A stretch of 64,000 nucleotides of DNA, from assembly GCF_018991925.1 (NCBI RefSeq), contig NW_024722158.1, forward strand, positions 8,994,420-9,058,419, written 5' to 3'. This document shows positions 1 to 13,613 of the stretch, piece after piece. The position numbers were made by a program, and so were the translations under genes. Position 1 is the stretch's first letter. Every line of letters begins with the position of its first letter. The DNA is from Homarus americanus (taxonomy: Eukaryota > Arthropoda > Malacostraca > Decapoda > Nephropidae). The notes under the pieces were generated by a model that was not told the origin of the DNA, made no database searches, and worked only from the letters and a program-made list of their open reading frames with translations.

Positions 1-3000
1 GATTCCTTCCCATCTTCTAGGGCGGAATCATATCGTATTCTGGCGCAAAATCCTACCGTATTTTGGGGCAGAATTCTACCGTACACGTATTCTTGAGTAG
101 AATCCTATTGTAATGTGAGCGGAATCCTACCGTTTTCTGGGGAGAATCTTACCGTCTTTGGGGATAGACTCCTACCGTCAACTGGCGCAGATTCATACCG
201 TTTTCTGGAGCGATATTCTACCGTCTCCTTTGATAGAATCCTAGCGTATTCTGGGGCGGATTCTTACCCTATTCTGGGACGGAATCCTATCATATTCTGA
301 GGCGGAATCCTAACGTCTCCTGGGGCAGATTTCTTCCGTATTTTGGTCGGAATCCTATCCTATTCTGGAGCGGAATCCTACCCTATTCTGGGGCAAAATC
401 CTACCCTATTCTGGGCCAGAACCCTGCTATCTTCTGGGGTGGGATCCTACTGTTTTCTGGGGCAGAATCTTTCCGTCTTCTCGGGCGAATTCCTACTATC
501 GTCGAAGGCGGAATCCTCTTGTATTCTGGCGCAGAATCCTACCGTATTGTGGGCGGAGTCATACCGTTTTTTGTCGCGTTATCCTAATGTGTCCTTGGAA
601 AAAATCCTAGCATAATCTGGGGCGGAATCCTGCCCTATTCTAGGACGGAATCCTACCATATTCTGAGGTGGAATCCTACTGTCTTCTTGGGCTGATTCTT
701 ATCGTTTTCTCGGGCGGATTTCTACCGTCTTTGGGGGAGTAAATCCTCCCGTCTTATGTGGCGGAATCCTACTGTCTTCTGGGGCGAAGCCCTACCATTT
801 TAGCGGGTGGAATCCTGACGTTTTTTAGGGCGAAAGAATAACATCTTATAGGGCGAAATCCTACAGTATTCTGAAGCAGGATCCTACCATTTTCTGGGGC
901 AGAATCCTACCGTCTTCTCGGGTGGAATCATACCGTATTCTGAAGCGGAATCCTACCATGTCCTGGGACAGAATGCTACCGAATTTGGGGCTGAATCCGA
1001 CCCTATTCTTGGAAGGGGAATCCTACCGTATTCTGGGGCAGAACCCTACCATCTTCTAGGGCGGGATCTAACTGTATTTTGGGGCAGAATCCTACCGTCT
1101 TCTGGGGCGTATTCCTTCCATCTTCTATGGCGGAATCCTACCGTATTCTGGCACAGAATCCTACCGTATTCTGGGGCAGAAATCTACCGTATTCTGGGGC
1201 AGAATTCTAACGTATTCTGGCGCAGAAATCTACCGTACTCTGGGGCAGAATTCTACCATATTCTGGAGCGGACTCCTACTGTATTGTGTTCGGAATCAGT
1301 CCGATTTCTGAGCCAGAATCTTACCGTCTTTGGGAACAGTATCTTACTGTTTGCTGGCGCAAAATCCTACCGTCTGCTGTCGCAGAAGCCTACCGTTGTC
1401 TGGAGCGATTTCTTACCGTCTCCTTGGGCAGAATAGTAGCCTATTCTGGGGCGGAATCCTACCCTATTGTGGGACGGAATCCTACCTTATTCTGAGGCGG
1501 AATCCTACCGTTTTCTGGTGAGGAATCCTACCGTATTTTGGGCGGAATCCTACCCTATTCTGGAGAGGAATCCTACCCTATTCTCGGTCGGAATCCTACC
1601 CTATTCTGGGGCAGAATAATACTATCTTCTGGCGCGGGATCCTACCATATTCTGGGGACTAATCCTACCGTCTTCTGGGGCAGAATTCTACCGTATTTTG
1701 GAGCGGAATCCTACCGAGTTCTGGCCAGAATCAGACCGTTTTCTGGGGCAGAATGTTGCCGTCTTTGGGGAAAGAATCCTATCGTCTGCTGGCGCAGAAT
1801 CCTAACGTTTTCTTGAGCAATATCCTACCGTCTCCTTGGGCAGAATCCTAGCATATTCTGCGTCGGAATCCTACGGTATTTTGGGACGGAATCCTACCTT
1901 ATTCTAAGTCGGAATCCTACCGTATCCTGGGGCTGAATCCTACCATATTAGGGGCGGAATCCTACTGTATTCTGTGGCGAAAGTATACCATATTCTGGAG
2001 CGGAATCCTATTGTATTGTGGGTTGAATCCGACCGTTTTCTTGGGCAGAATCTTACTCTCTTTGGGTACAGAATCCTACCGTCTCCTGGTGCAGAATCCT
2101 ACTGTATTTTGGCGCAAAATCCAACTGTATTTGGGGGCAGAATTCTACCGTATTCCGCAGCGGAATCCTACCGTATTGTGGGCGGAATCTGACCGTTTTC
2201 TGGGGCACAATCTTACCGTCTTTGGGGACAGAATCCTACCGTCTGCTGGCGCAGAATCCTACCGGTTTCTGGAGCGATTTCCTACCGTCTCCTTGGGCAG
2301 AATCCTAGCCTATTCTGGGGCGAAATCTTATCCTATTGTTGGACTGAATCCTACCTTATTCTGAGGCGGAATCCTACCGTTTTCTGGTGCAGAATCCTAC
2401 CTTATTTTGGGCGGAATCATACCCTATTCTGTTGCAGAATCCTACCATGTTCTGGGGCGGGATCCTACCATATTCTGGGGAATAGTCCTACCGTCTTCAG
2501 GGGCGGATTTCTACCATCTTCTATTGCGGAATCCTACTGTATTCTGGCGCAGAATCCTACCGTATTCTGGGGCAGAATTCTACCGTATTCTGGAGCGGAA
2601 TCCTACCGTATTCTCGCTGGAATCAGACCGTTTTCTGGGGCAGAATGTTACCGTCTTTGGGGAAAGAATCCTATCGTCTGCTGTTGCAGAATCCTAACGT
2701 TTTCTTGAGCAATATCCTACAGTCTCCTTGGGCAGAATCCTAGCGTATTCTGGGGCGAAATCCTTCCGTATTCTTCGACGGAATCCTACCTTGTTCTGAG
2801 TCGGAATCCTGCCGTCTCCTGGGGCTGAATCCTACCATATTAGGGGCGGAATCACCCTATTCAGTGGAATTTACCCCATTGCCCGTGGGCCGAATTTGTC
2901 TCTATTCTGGGGTAGGACCCCTTCCATCTTCTGGCGGAACCATACCATCTCTGGATGGGGGTCCTGTATTATGGGCAGAATCACTGTCTTCTGGGACGAC

Positions 3001-6000
3001 TCTTCCATCTTCTAGCAGAATCCTATCGTCTGCTGTTGCAGAATCCTAACGTTTTCTTGAGCAATATCCTACAGTCTCCTTGGGCAGAATCCTAGCGTAT
3101 TCTGGGGCGAAATCCTACCGTATTCTTCGACGGAATCCTACCTTGTTCTGAGTCGGAATCCTGCCGTCTCCTGGGGCTGAATCCTACCATATTAGGGGCG
3201 GAATCATACCCTAATCTGGGGTGGAATTCTACCCTATTGCCCGGCCGAATCGAACCCTATTCTGGGGCAGGACCCTTCCATCTTCTGGGGCGGAACCATA
3301 CCATCTTCTGGGATGGGGTCCTACCGTATCATGGGGCAGAATCCTACTGTCTTCTGGGACGGACTCCTTCCATCTTCTAGGGCGGAATCCTACCGCCTGC
3401 TGGCGCAGAATCCTATCGTTTCTGGAACGATATCCTCCCGTTTCCTTGGGCCGAATCCAAGCGTATTCTGGGATGGAATCCTACCTTATTCTGAGGCAAA
3501 ATCCTAGCGTCTCCTGGGGCAGAATCCCACCGAATTTTGGGCGGAATCCTATCCTATTCTGGGTCGGAATCCTACCTTATTCTGGGGCAGAACCCTACCC
3601 TATTCCGGGGAGGAATTCTACCCTATTCTGGGGAGGAATCCTACCCTATTCTGGGACGGAATCCTACCTTATTCTGCGGCGGAATCCTATCGTTTCCTGG
3701 AACGGAATCCTACCCTATTCTGTGGCAGAACCCTACCATCTTCAGGGGCGGAATCCTACCTTATTCTGAGGAGGAATCCTATCGTTTTCTGGAGCGGAAT
3801 TCTTCCCTATTCTGTAGCGGAATCCTACCCTATTCTGGGGCAGAACTCTTCCATCTTCTGGGGCGGGATCCTACCGTATCCTGGGGCAGAATCCTACCGT
3901 CTGCTGGCGTAGAATCCTACCGTTTTCTGGGGCAGAATTCTATCGTAATCTGGGGCAGAATTCTACCTTATTCTGGAGCGGAATCCTACTGTATCGTGGG
4001 TGGAATCCGACCGTTTTCTGGGTCAGAATCTTACCGTCTTTGGGGACCGAATCGTACCGTCTGCTGGCGCACAATCCTGCCGTTTTCTGGAGTGATATCC
4101 TATCGTCTCCCTGCAATCCTAGCATATTCCTGGGAAGTGAATCTACTATTCTGGGACGGAACTCACTATTCTGAGTAAGGAACTCACCGCCTCCCTGGGC
4201 AGAATCCTGAACGGTATTTTTAGGCGGAATCCCATCTCTTCTGGTCGGAATCCTACCTTATTCTGGGTCAGAACGCTACCATCATCTGGTTTGGGATCCC
4301 ACTGTAATGAATCCTTCCGTCTTCTAGGGCGAATTCTTTCCATCTTCAAGGGTTAAACCTACCTTCCCGCCTGGGGGAGGAATTCTACCCTATTCTGGGG
4401 AGGAATCCTACCCTATTCTGGGACGGAATCCTACCTTATTCTGCGGCGGAATCCTATCGTTTCCTGGAACGGAATCGCAGGGGCAGAACCCTTCCATCTT
4501 CTGGGGCGGGATCCTACCGTATTGTGGGGCAGTGGAATCCGACCGTTTTCTTGGGCAGAATCTTACCCTCTTTGGGGACAGAATCATACCGTCTGCTGGC
4601 GCAGATTCCTACCGTTTTCTGGGGCAGAATTCTATCGTATTCTGGGGCAGAATTCTACCTTATTCTGGAGCGGAGTCCTACTGTATTGTGGGTGGAATCC
4701 GACCGTTTTCTTGGACAGAATCTTGCCCTCTTTGGGGACCGAATCGTACCGTCTGCTGGCGCACAATGCTGCCGTTTTCTGGAGTGATATCCTATCGTCT
4801 ACTTGTGCAGAATCCTATCATATTCTGGTGCGGAATTTTACCCTATTCTGGGACGGAATCCTACCTTATTCTGAGGCGGAATCCTACCGTCTCTTGGGGC
4901 AGAATCCTACCGTATTTTAGGCGGAATCCTATCCTATACTGGGTCGGAATCCTACCCTATTCTGGCGCAGAACCCAACCATTTTCTGGGTTGGGATCCTA
5001 CCATATTCTGGAGCAGAATCCTAGCGTATTCGGGGGCGGAGACTTGCACCATTCTTGGACGGAATCCTATCCTCTTCTAGGGCGGGATCCTATCGTATTC
5101 TGGGGAAGAATCCTACCGTCTTCTTGGGCGGATTCGTACAATCTACGAAGGCGTAAGCCTACAGTATTTTGGCGCAAAATCCTACTGTATTCAGGGGCAG
5201 AATACTACCATATTCCGCAGCGGAGTCCCAACAGACAGGGCGTGAATCCTACCGTTTTCTGGAGTGATTTCCTACCTTCTCCTTGGGCAGAATCCTAGCC
5301 TATTCAGGGGCGGAAACCTATCCCATTGTGTTACGGAATCCTACCTTATTCTGAGGCGGAATCCGACCGTTTTCTGGAGCGGAATCCTACCGTATTCTGG
5401 CCGTATTCAGACCGTTTTCTGGGGCAGAATGTTACCGTCTTTGGGGAAAGAATCCTATCGTCTGCTGGCGCAGAATCCTAACGTTTTCTGGGGCGAAATC
5501 CTACCGTATACTTCGACGGAATCCTTCCTTATTCTGAGTCGGAATCCTACCGTTTCCTGGGGCTGACGCCTACCATATTAGGGGCGGAATCATACCCTAT
5601 TCTGGGGCGGAATCCTACCCTATTTCCGGGCCGAATCCAACCCTATTCTGGGGCAGAACCCTACCATCTTTTGGGGCAGAACCATACCAACTTCTGGGAT
5701 GGGGTCCTACCGTATTATGGGGCATAATCCTACCGTTTTCTGGGACCGGTTCTTTCCATCTTCCATGGCGGAATCTTACCGTATTCTGGGCGGAATCCGA
5801 CCGTTTTCTGGGCCACAATCTTACCCTCTTTGGGGACAGAATCCTACCGTCTGCTGGCGCAGAATCCTACCGTTTTCTGGAGTGATTTCCTACCTTCTCC
5901 TTGGGCAGAATCCTAGCCTATTCTGGGGCGGAAACCTATCCCATTGTGTTACGGAATCCTACCTTATTCTGAGGCGGAATCCGACCGTTTTCTGGAGCGG

Positions 6001-8050
6001 AATCCTACCGTATTCTGGCCGTATTCAGACCGTTTTCTGGGGCAGAATGTTACCGTCTTTGGGGAAAGAATCCTATCGTCTGCTGGCGCAGAATCCTAAC
6101 GTTTTCTGGGGCGAAATCCTACCGTATACTTCGACGGAATCCTTCCTTATTCTGAGTCGGAATCCTACCGTTTCCTGGGGCTGACGCCTACCATATTAGG
6201 GGCGGAATCATACCCTATTCTGGGGCGGAATCCTACCCTATTTCCGGGCCTAATCCAGCCCTATTCTGGGGCAGAACCCTACCATCTTTTGGGGCAGAAC
6301 CATACCAACTTCTAGGATGGGGTCCTACCGTATTATGGGGCATAATCCTACCGTTTTCTGGGACCGGTTCTTTCCATCTTCCATGTCGGAATCTTACCGT
6401 ATTCTCGTGCAGAATACTCACGTCGTCTGTGGCGAAATTCTACCATTTTCTGGAGCGGAATCCTACTGTATTGTGGGTGCTATCTGACAGGTTTTCTGGG
6501 GTAGAATCTTACTGTCTTAGGGGACAGAATCCTACCGTCTGCTGGCGCAGAATCCTATCGTTTTCTTGAGCGATATCCTACCGTTTCCTTGGGCGTAATC
6601 CAAGCGTATTCTGGGGCGGAATCTTACCCTATTCTGGCATGGAATCCTACCATATTTTGAGGCAAAATCCCACCGTATTTTGGACGGAATCCTTTCCTAT
6701 TCTGGGTCGGAATCGTACCTTATTCTGAAGCCGAACCCGACCATCATCTGGTTTGGTATCCTACCGTATTCTGGGGCCGAATCTTTCCATCTTCTATGGC
6801 GGATTCCTTCCATCTTCTAGGGCGGAATCCTACCCTATTCTGAGGCAGAATCCAATAGTTTCCTGAAGCGGAATCCTACCCTATTCTGTAGCGGAATCCT
6901 ACCCTATTCTGGGGCAGAACCATACCATCTTCTGGGGCAGGATCCTACCGTATTCGGGGGCAGGATTCTACCGTATTCTGGGGCAGAATACTAGCGTATT
7001 CCTAAGCGGAGTTCTACTGTATTGTGGGTGGAATCCGACCGCTTTCTTGGGCAGAATCTTACCCTCTTTGGGGACAGAATGCTACCGTCTGCTGGCGCAG
7101 AATCCTACCGTTTTCTGGGTCAGAATTCTATCGTATTCTTGTGCAGAATTCTACCGTATTCTGGAGCGGAATCCTACTGTATTGTGGGTGGAATACGGCC
7201 GCTTTCTGGGGCAGAATCTTACCGTCTTTGGGGATAGAATCCTACCGTCTGCTGGCGCAGAATCCTACCGTTTTCTGGACCGATATCCTAACGTGTCCTT
7301 GGGCAGAATCCTTGCGTATTCTGAGGCTGAATCCTACCCTATTCTGGGACGGAATGCTACCTAATTCTGAGGCGGAATCCTACCGTCTTCTGGGACAGAA
7401 TCCTACCGTATTTGGGTCAGAATCCTACCCTATTCTCGGGCGGAAATCCAACCCTATTCTGGGACAGAACCCTGCCATGTTCTGGAGCAGTTTCCTACTG
7501 TCTTCTGGGGTAGAATCCTACTGTCTTCTGTGGCGAATTCCTTCCATTTCCTAGGGAGGAATCCTACCGTATTCCGGCGCCGAATCCTACCGTATTCTCG
7601 GGCAGAATTCTAACGTATTCTGGGTCAGAATTCTACCGTAATTCTGGAGCGGAATCCCACTGTATTGTGTTCGGAATCAGAACGCTTTCTGAGTCAGAAT
7701 TTTACCGTCTTTGGGGACAGAATCCTACCGTCTGCTGGCGCAAAATCCTACCGTTTTCTGGAGCGATATCCTACCATCTCCTTGGGCAGAATCCTAGCGT
7801 ATTCTGGGGCGGAATATTACCCTATTCCGGGACGGAATCCCACCTTATTATCGGGCGGAATCCTTCCCTGTTCACGGGCGGAATCCTACCCTATTCTTGG
7901 GCAGAACCCTACCATCTACTGGGGCGGGATCCAACCGTATTCTGGGGCTAAATCCTACAGTCTTCTGGAGCGGATTCCTACCATATTCTAGGGCGGAATC
8001 CTACCGTATTCTTGAGCAGAATCCTACCGTATTCTGCTGCAGAATTTTAC
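1..8050. repeat. Super-repeat copy A of the satellite
   Basis: Landmarks here reappear in the same order about 13.6 kb further on. The opening GATTCCTTCCCATCTTCTA lies at 1 and again at 13,614. AGTAGAATCCTATTGTAATG lies at about 95 and about 13,709. The GGGGAATAGTCCTACCG word lies near 2,480 and 15,868. The series around 4,500-5,200 matches 17,690-18,350, and that around 6,880-8,050 matches 19,560-20,470. The offset shrinks steadily from 13,613 to about 12,400 because the second copy has lost bases. Alignment was by eye on landmarks; the true boundary may be beyond position 8,050. Confidence 0.65.
5244..6404. repeat. Recent local tandem duplication in the satellite, offset 618 bp
   Basis: Bases 5,244-5,786 and 5,862-6,404 are almost identical, including unusual monomers such as GTATACTTCGACGG, CATTGTGTTACGG and GGCCGTATTCAGACCG. 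The offset of 618 is three bases less than 27 monomers (621), which shows that a copy with internal 1-bp losses was duplicated as a block, not monomer by monomer. The near-identity makes it one of the youngest duplications visible here. Confidence 0.85.
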
Positions 8051-11000
8051 CGAAATCTGGAGCGGAATCATACCGTATTCTGGGCGGAATCCGACCGTTT
8101 TCTGTGGCAAAATCTTACCGTCTTTGGGGACAGAATCCTCTCAGTCTGCTGGCACAGAATCCTACCGCTTTCTGGAGCGATATCCTACCGTCTCCTTCGG
8201 CAGAATCCTAGCGTACTCTGGGACGAAATCCTCCCTTATTCAGAGGTGGAGTTCTACCGTCTCCTGGGGCAGAATCCTACCCTATTCTGGGGCGGAATCC
8301 TACCCTCTTCAGGGGCAGAACCCTACCCTCTTCTGGGGAGGGATCCTACCGTATTTTGGGGCAGAATTTTGCCGTCTTCTGGGGTGAATTCCTTCCCATC
8401 TTCTTGGGCGGGATCATATCGTATTCTGGCGCAAAACCCTACTGTATTTTGAGGCAGAATTGTACCGTACAGGTATGCTTGAGCGGAATCCTACTGTAAT
8501 GTGGGCGGAATCCTACCGTTTTTTGGGGCAGAATCTTACCGTCTTTGGGGATAGAATCCTACCGTCTGCTGGCGCAGATTCCTACCGTTTTCTGGAGCGA
8601 TATTCTACCGTCTCCTTGGACAGAATCCTAGCGTATTCTCGGACGGAATCCTACCATATTCTGAGTAGGAATCCTTCTGTCTCCTGGGGCTGAATCCTAC
8701 CATATTAGGGGCGGAATCATACCCTATTCTGGGGCGGAATCCTTCCCTATTTCCGGGCCGAATCCTACCCTATTCTGGGGCAGAACCCTACCATCTTCTG
8801 GGATGGGATCCTACCGTATTATGGGGCAGAATCCTCCCGTCTTCTGGGGCGGATTCCTTCCATCTTCTAAGGCGGTATCCTACCGTATTCTGGTGCAGAA
8901 TCCTACCGTATTCTGTGGCGAAATTCTACCATATTCTGGAGCCGAATCCTACTGTATTGTGGGCGGAATCAGACCGTTTTCTGGGGGCAGAATCTTACCG
9001 TCTTAGGGGACAGAATCGTACCGACTGCTGGGGCAGAATCCTACTGTTTTCTGTAGCGGAATCTTACCCTATTCTGGGACGGAATCCTGCCGTATTTTGT
9101 GGCGGAATCCCACCGTCTCCTAAGGCCGAATCCTACAGTATTTTGTCCAGAATCCTATCTTATTCTGGGGCGGAATCCTACCCTATTCTGGGGCATAATA
9201 CTACCGTATTCTGGAGCGGAGTCCTACTGTGTTGTGGGTGGAATCCGACCGTTTTCTGGGGCAGAATGTTACCGTGTTTGGGGAAAGAATCCTATCGTCT
9301 GCTGGCGCAGAATCCTAACGTTTTCTTGAGCAATATCCTACCGTCTCCTTGGGCAGAATCCTAGCGTATTCTGGGGCGAAATCCTACCGTATTCTTCGAC
9401 TGAATCCTACCTTATTCTGAATCGGAATCCTACCGTCTCCTGGGGGTAAATCCTACCTTATTAGGGGCCGATTAATACCCTATTTTGGGGGTGGAATCCT
9501 ACCCTATTCTGGGGCAGAAACGAACCATCTTCTGTGGCGGAACCATACCATCTTCCTACCGTTTTCTGGGGCAGAATTCTATTGGTATTCTGGGGCAAAA
9601 TTCTACCTTATTCTGGAGCGGAATCCTACTGTATCGTGGGTGGAATCCGACCGTTTTCTGGGGCAGAATCTTACCGTCTTTGGGGAAAGAATAGTACCGT
9701 CTGCTGGCGCACAATCCTGCCGATTTCTGGAGCGATATCCTATCGTCTCCTTGGGCAGAATCCTAGCATATTGTGGGGCGGAATCTTACCCAATTCTGGT
9801 ACGGAATCCTACCTTATTCTGAGGCAGAATCCTACCGTCTCTTGGGGCAGAATCCTACCGTATTTTAGGTGGAATCCTATCCTCTTCTGGGTCGGAATCC
9901 TACCCTATTCTGGGGCAGAACCCTAACATTTTCTGCGTTGGGATCCTACCATATTCTGGGGCAAAATCCTAGCGTATGCTGGGGCGGAAGCTTGCACCAT
10001 TCTTGGACGGAATCCTATCCTCTTCTAGGGCGGGATCCTATCGTATTCTGGGGAAGAATCCTACCGTCTTCTTGGGCGGATTCGTACCATCTTCTAGGGC
10101 GTAAGCCTACCGTATTTTGGCGCAAAATCCTACTGTATTCAGGGGCAGAATACTACTGTATTCCGCAGTGGAACCCTACCGTATTGTGGGCGGAATCCGA
10201 CCGTTTTCTGGGCCACAATCTTACCCTCTTTGGGGACAGAATCCTACCGTCTGCTGGCGCAGAATCCTATCGTTTTCTTGAGCGATATCCTACCGCTCCT
10301 TGGGCGTAATCCAAGCGTATTCTGGGGCGGAATCTTACCCTATTCTGGCATGGAATCCTACCATATTTTGAGGCAAAATCCTACCGTCTCCTGGGGCAGA
10401 ATCCCACCGTATTTTGGACGGAATCCTATCCTATTCTGGGTCGGAATCGTACCTTATTCTGAAGCAGAACCCGACCATCATCTGGTTTGGTATCCTACCG
10501 TATTCTGGGGCCGAATCTTTCCATCTTCTATGGCGGATTCCTTCCATCTTCTAGGGCGGAATACTACCCTATTCTGAGGCAGAATCCAATAGTTTCCTGA
10601 AGCGGAATCCTACCCTATTCTGGGGCAGAACCATACCATCTTCTGGGGCAGGATCCTACCGTATTCGGGGGCAGGATTCTACCGTATTCTGGGGCAGAAT
10701 ACTAGCGTATTCCTAAGCGGAGTTCTACTATATTGTGGGTGGAATCCGACCGCTTTCTTGGGCAGAATCTTACCCTCTTTGGGGACAGAATGCTACCGTC
10801 TGCTGGCGCAGAATCCTACCGTTTTCTGGGTCAGAATTCTATCGTATTCTTGTGCAGAATTCTACCGTATTCTGGAACGGAATCCTACTGTATTGTGGGT
10901 GGAATACGGCCGCTTTCTGGGGCAGAATCTTACCGTCTTTGGGGACAGAATGCTACCGTCTGCTGGCGCAGAATCCTTCCGTTTTCTGGACCGATATCCT

Positions 11001-12450
11001 ACCGTGTCCTTGCGCAAAATCCTTGCGTATTCTGAGGCTGAACCCTACCCTATTCTGGGACGGAATGCTCCCTAATTCTGAGGCGGAATCCTACCGTCTC
11101 CTGGGACAGAATCCTACCGTATTTGGGTCGGAATCCTACCCTGTTCTGGGTCGGAATCCTTCCCTATTTTCGGGCGGAATGCTACCCTATTCTTAGGCAT
11201 AACCCTACCATGTTCTGGGGCAGTCTCCTGCTGTATTCTGGGGCAGAATGCTACTGTCTCCTGTGGCGAATTCCTTTCATCTCCTAGGGAGGAATCCTAC
11301 CGTATTCTGGCGGAGAATCCTTCCGTATTCTTGGGCAGAATTCTAACGTATTGTGGGGCAGAATTCTACCGTAATTCTGGAGCGGAATCCTACTGTCTTG
11401 TGTTCAGAATCTGACCGCTTTCTGAGTCAGAATCTTACCGTCTTTGGGGACAGAATCCTACCGTCTGCTGGAGCGATATCCTACCGTCTCCTTGGGCACA
11501 ATCCTAGCGTATTCTGGGGCGGAATACTACCCTATTCCGGGACGGAATCCTACCTTATTGTCGGGCGGAATCCTACCCTATTCACGGGTGGAATCCTACC
11601 CTATTCTGGGGCAAAACCCTACCATCTTCTGGGGTAGGATCCTACCTTATTCTGGGGCTAAATCCTGAGACTTCTGCAGCGGATTCCTACCATCTTATAG
11701 GGCGGAATCCTACCGTATTCTTGTGCAGAATCCTACCGTATTCTGTGGCAGAATTCTACCGTAATATGGAGCGGAATCCTACCCTATTCTGGGCGGAATC
11801 CGACCGTTTTCTGGGGCAAAATCTTACCGTCTTTGGGGACAGAATCCTTCAGTCTGCTGGCACAGAATCCTACCTCTTTCTGGAGCGATATCCTACCGTC
11901 TCCTTGGGCAGAATCCTAGCGTATTCTGTTACGGAATCCTACCTTATTCAGAGGCGGAGTTCTACCGTCTCCTGGGGCAGAATCCTACCCTATTCTGGGG
12001 CGGAACCCTACCTTTTTCTGGGGCAGAACCCTACCCTCTTCTGGGGAGGGATCCGACCGTATTTTGGGGCAGAATTTTACCGTGTTTTGGGGTGGATTCC
12101 TTCCCATCTTCTAGGGCGGAATCATATCGTATTCTGGCGTAAAATCGTACCGTATTTTGGGGCAGAATTCTACCGTACAGATATTCTTGATCGGATTCCT
12201 ACTGTAATGTGGACGGAATCCTACCGTTTTCTGGGGCAGAATCTTACCGTCTTTGAGGATAGAATCCTACCGTCTGCTGGCGCAGATTCCTACCGTTTTC
12301 TGGAGCGATTTTCTACCGTCTCCTTGGACAGAATCCTAGCGCATTCTGGGGCGGAATTCTACCGTATTCTGGGACGGAATCCTAACTTATTATGAGTAGG
12401 AATCCTACTGTCTCCTGGGGCTGAATTCTACCATATTAGGGGCAGAATCA
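6500..12450. repeat. Direct duplication of about 2.2 kb in the satellite, offset about 3.71 kb
   Basis: Bases about 6,500-8,730 recur at about 10,212-12,450 with an offset close to 3,711. Matching landmarks are TTTTCTTGAGCGATATCC (6,561 and 10,273), GGCATGGAATCCTACC (6,636 and about 10,347), the CTATATTGTGGGTG / CTGTATTGTGGGTG run (7,016 and 10,727), and GAATACGGCCGCTTTC (7,190 and 10,902). One monomer is missing from the later copy near 11,465, where CTGCTGG joins directly to AGCGATATCC, and one near 10,606. Confidence 0.75.
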
Positions 12451-13613
12451 TACCCTATTCTGGGGAGGAACCCTACCCTATTCTGGGACGGTATTCTACC
12501 ATCTTCTGAGGCGGAATCCTATCGTTTCCTGGAGCGGAATCCTACTCTATTCTGGAGCGGAATCCTACCCTATTCTGGGGCAGAACCCTACCATCTTCTG
12601 GAGCGGGATCCTACCGTATTCTGGGGCAAATTACTACTGTATCCTGGAGCGAAGTCCTACTGTATTGTGGGTGGAATGCGACTGTTTTCTTAGGCAGAAT
12701 CTTACCCTCTTTGGGGACAGAACCCTACCGTCTGCTGGCACAGAATCCTACCGTTTTCTGGGGCAGAATCCTATCGTATTCTGGGGCAGAATTCTACTTT
12801 ATTCTGGAGCGGAATCCTACCGTATTCTGGGGCAAATTACTACTGTATCCTGGAGCGAAGTCCTACTGCATTGTGGGTGGAATCCGACCGTTTTCTGGGG
12901 CATAATCTTACCGTCTTTATGGTCAGAATCCTGCCGTCCGCTGGCGCAGAATCCTACCGTTTTTTAGACCGATATCCTACCGTGTCCTTGGGCTGAATCC
13001 TTGCGTATTCTGAGGAGGAATCCTACCCTATTCTGGGACGGAATGCTACCTAATTCTGAGGCGGAATCCTACCGTCTCCTGGGACAGAATCCTACCGTAT
13101 TTGGGTCGGATTCCTACCCTGTTCTGGGTTGGAATCCTCCCCAATTCTCGGGCAGAATGCTACCCTATTCTTAGGCAGAACCCTACCATGTTCTGGGGCA
13201 GTATCCTACTGTATTCTGTATCGGATTTCTTCCATCTCCTTGGGACGAATCCTACCGTATTCTGGCGCAGAATCCTTTCGTATTCTGGGGCAGAATTCTA
13301 ACGTATTCCAGGACAGATTTCTAACATATTCTGGAGCGGAATCCTACTGTATTGTGTTCGGAATCAGACCGTTTTCTGAGCCAGAATCTTACCGTCTTTG
13401 GGGACAGAATCTTACTGTCTGCTGGCGCTAAATCCTACCGTCTCCTTGGGCAGATTCCTAGCGTATTCTGTTACGGAATCCTACCCTTTTTTGGGGTGGA
13501 ATCCTACCCTATTCTGGGGCAGAACCCTACCCTCTTCTGGGGCAGAACCCTACCCTTTTCTGGGGAGGGATCCTACCGTATTTTGGGGTAGAATTTTACC
13601 GTCTTCTTGGGCG

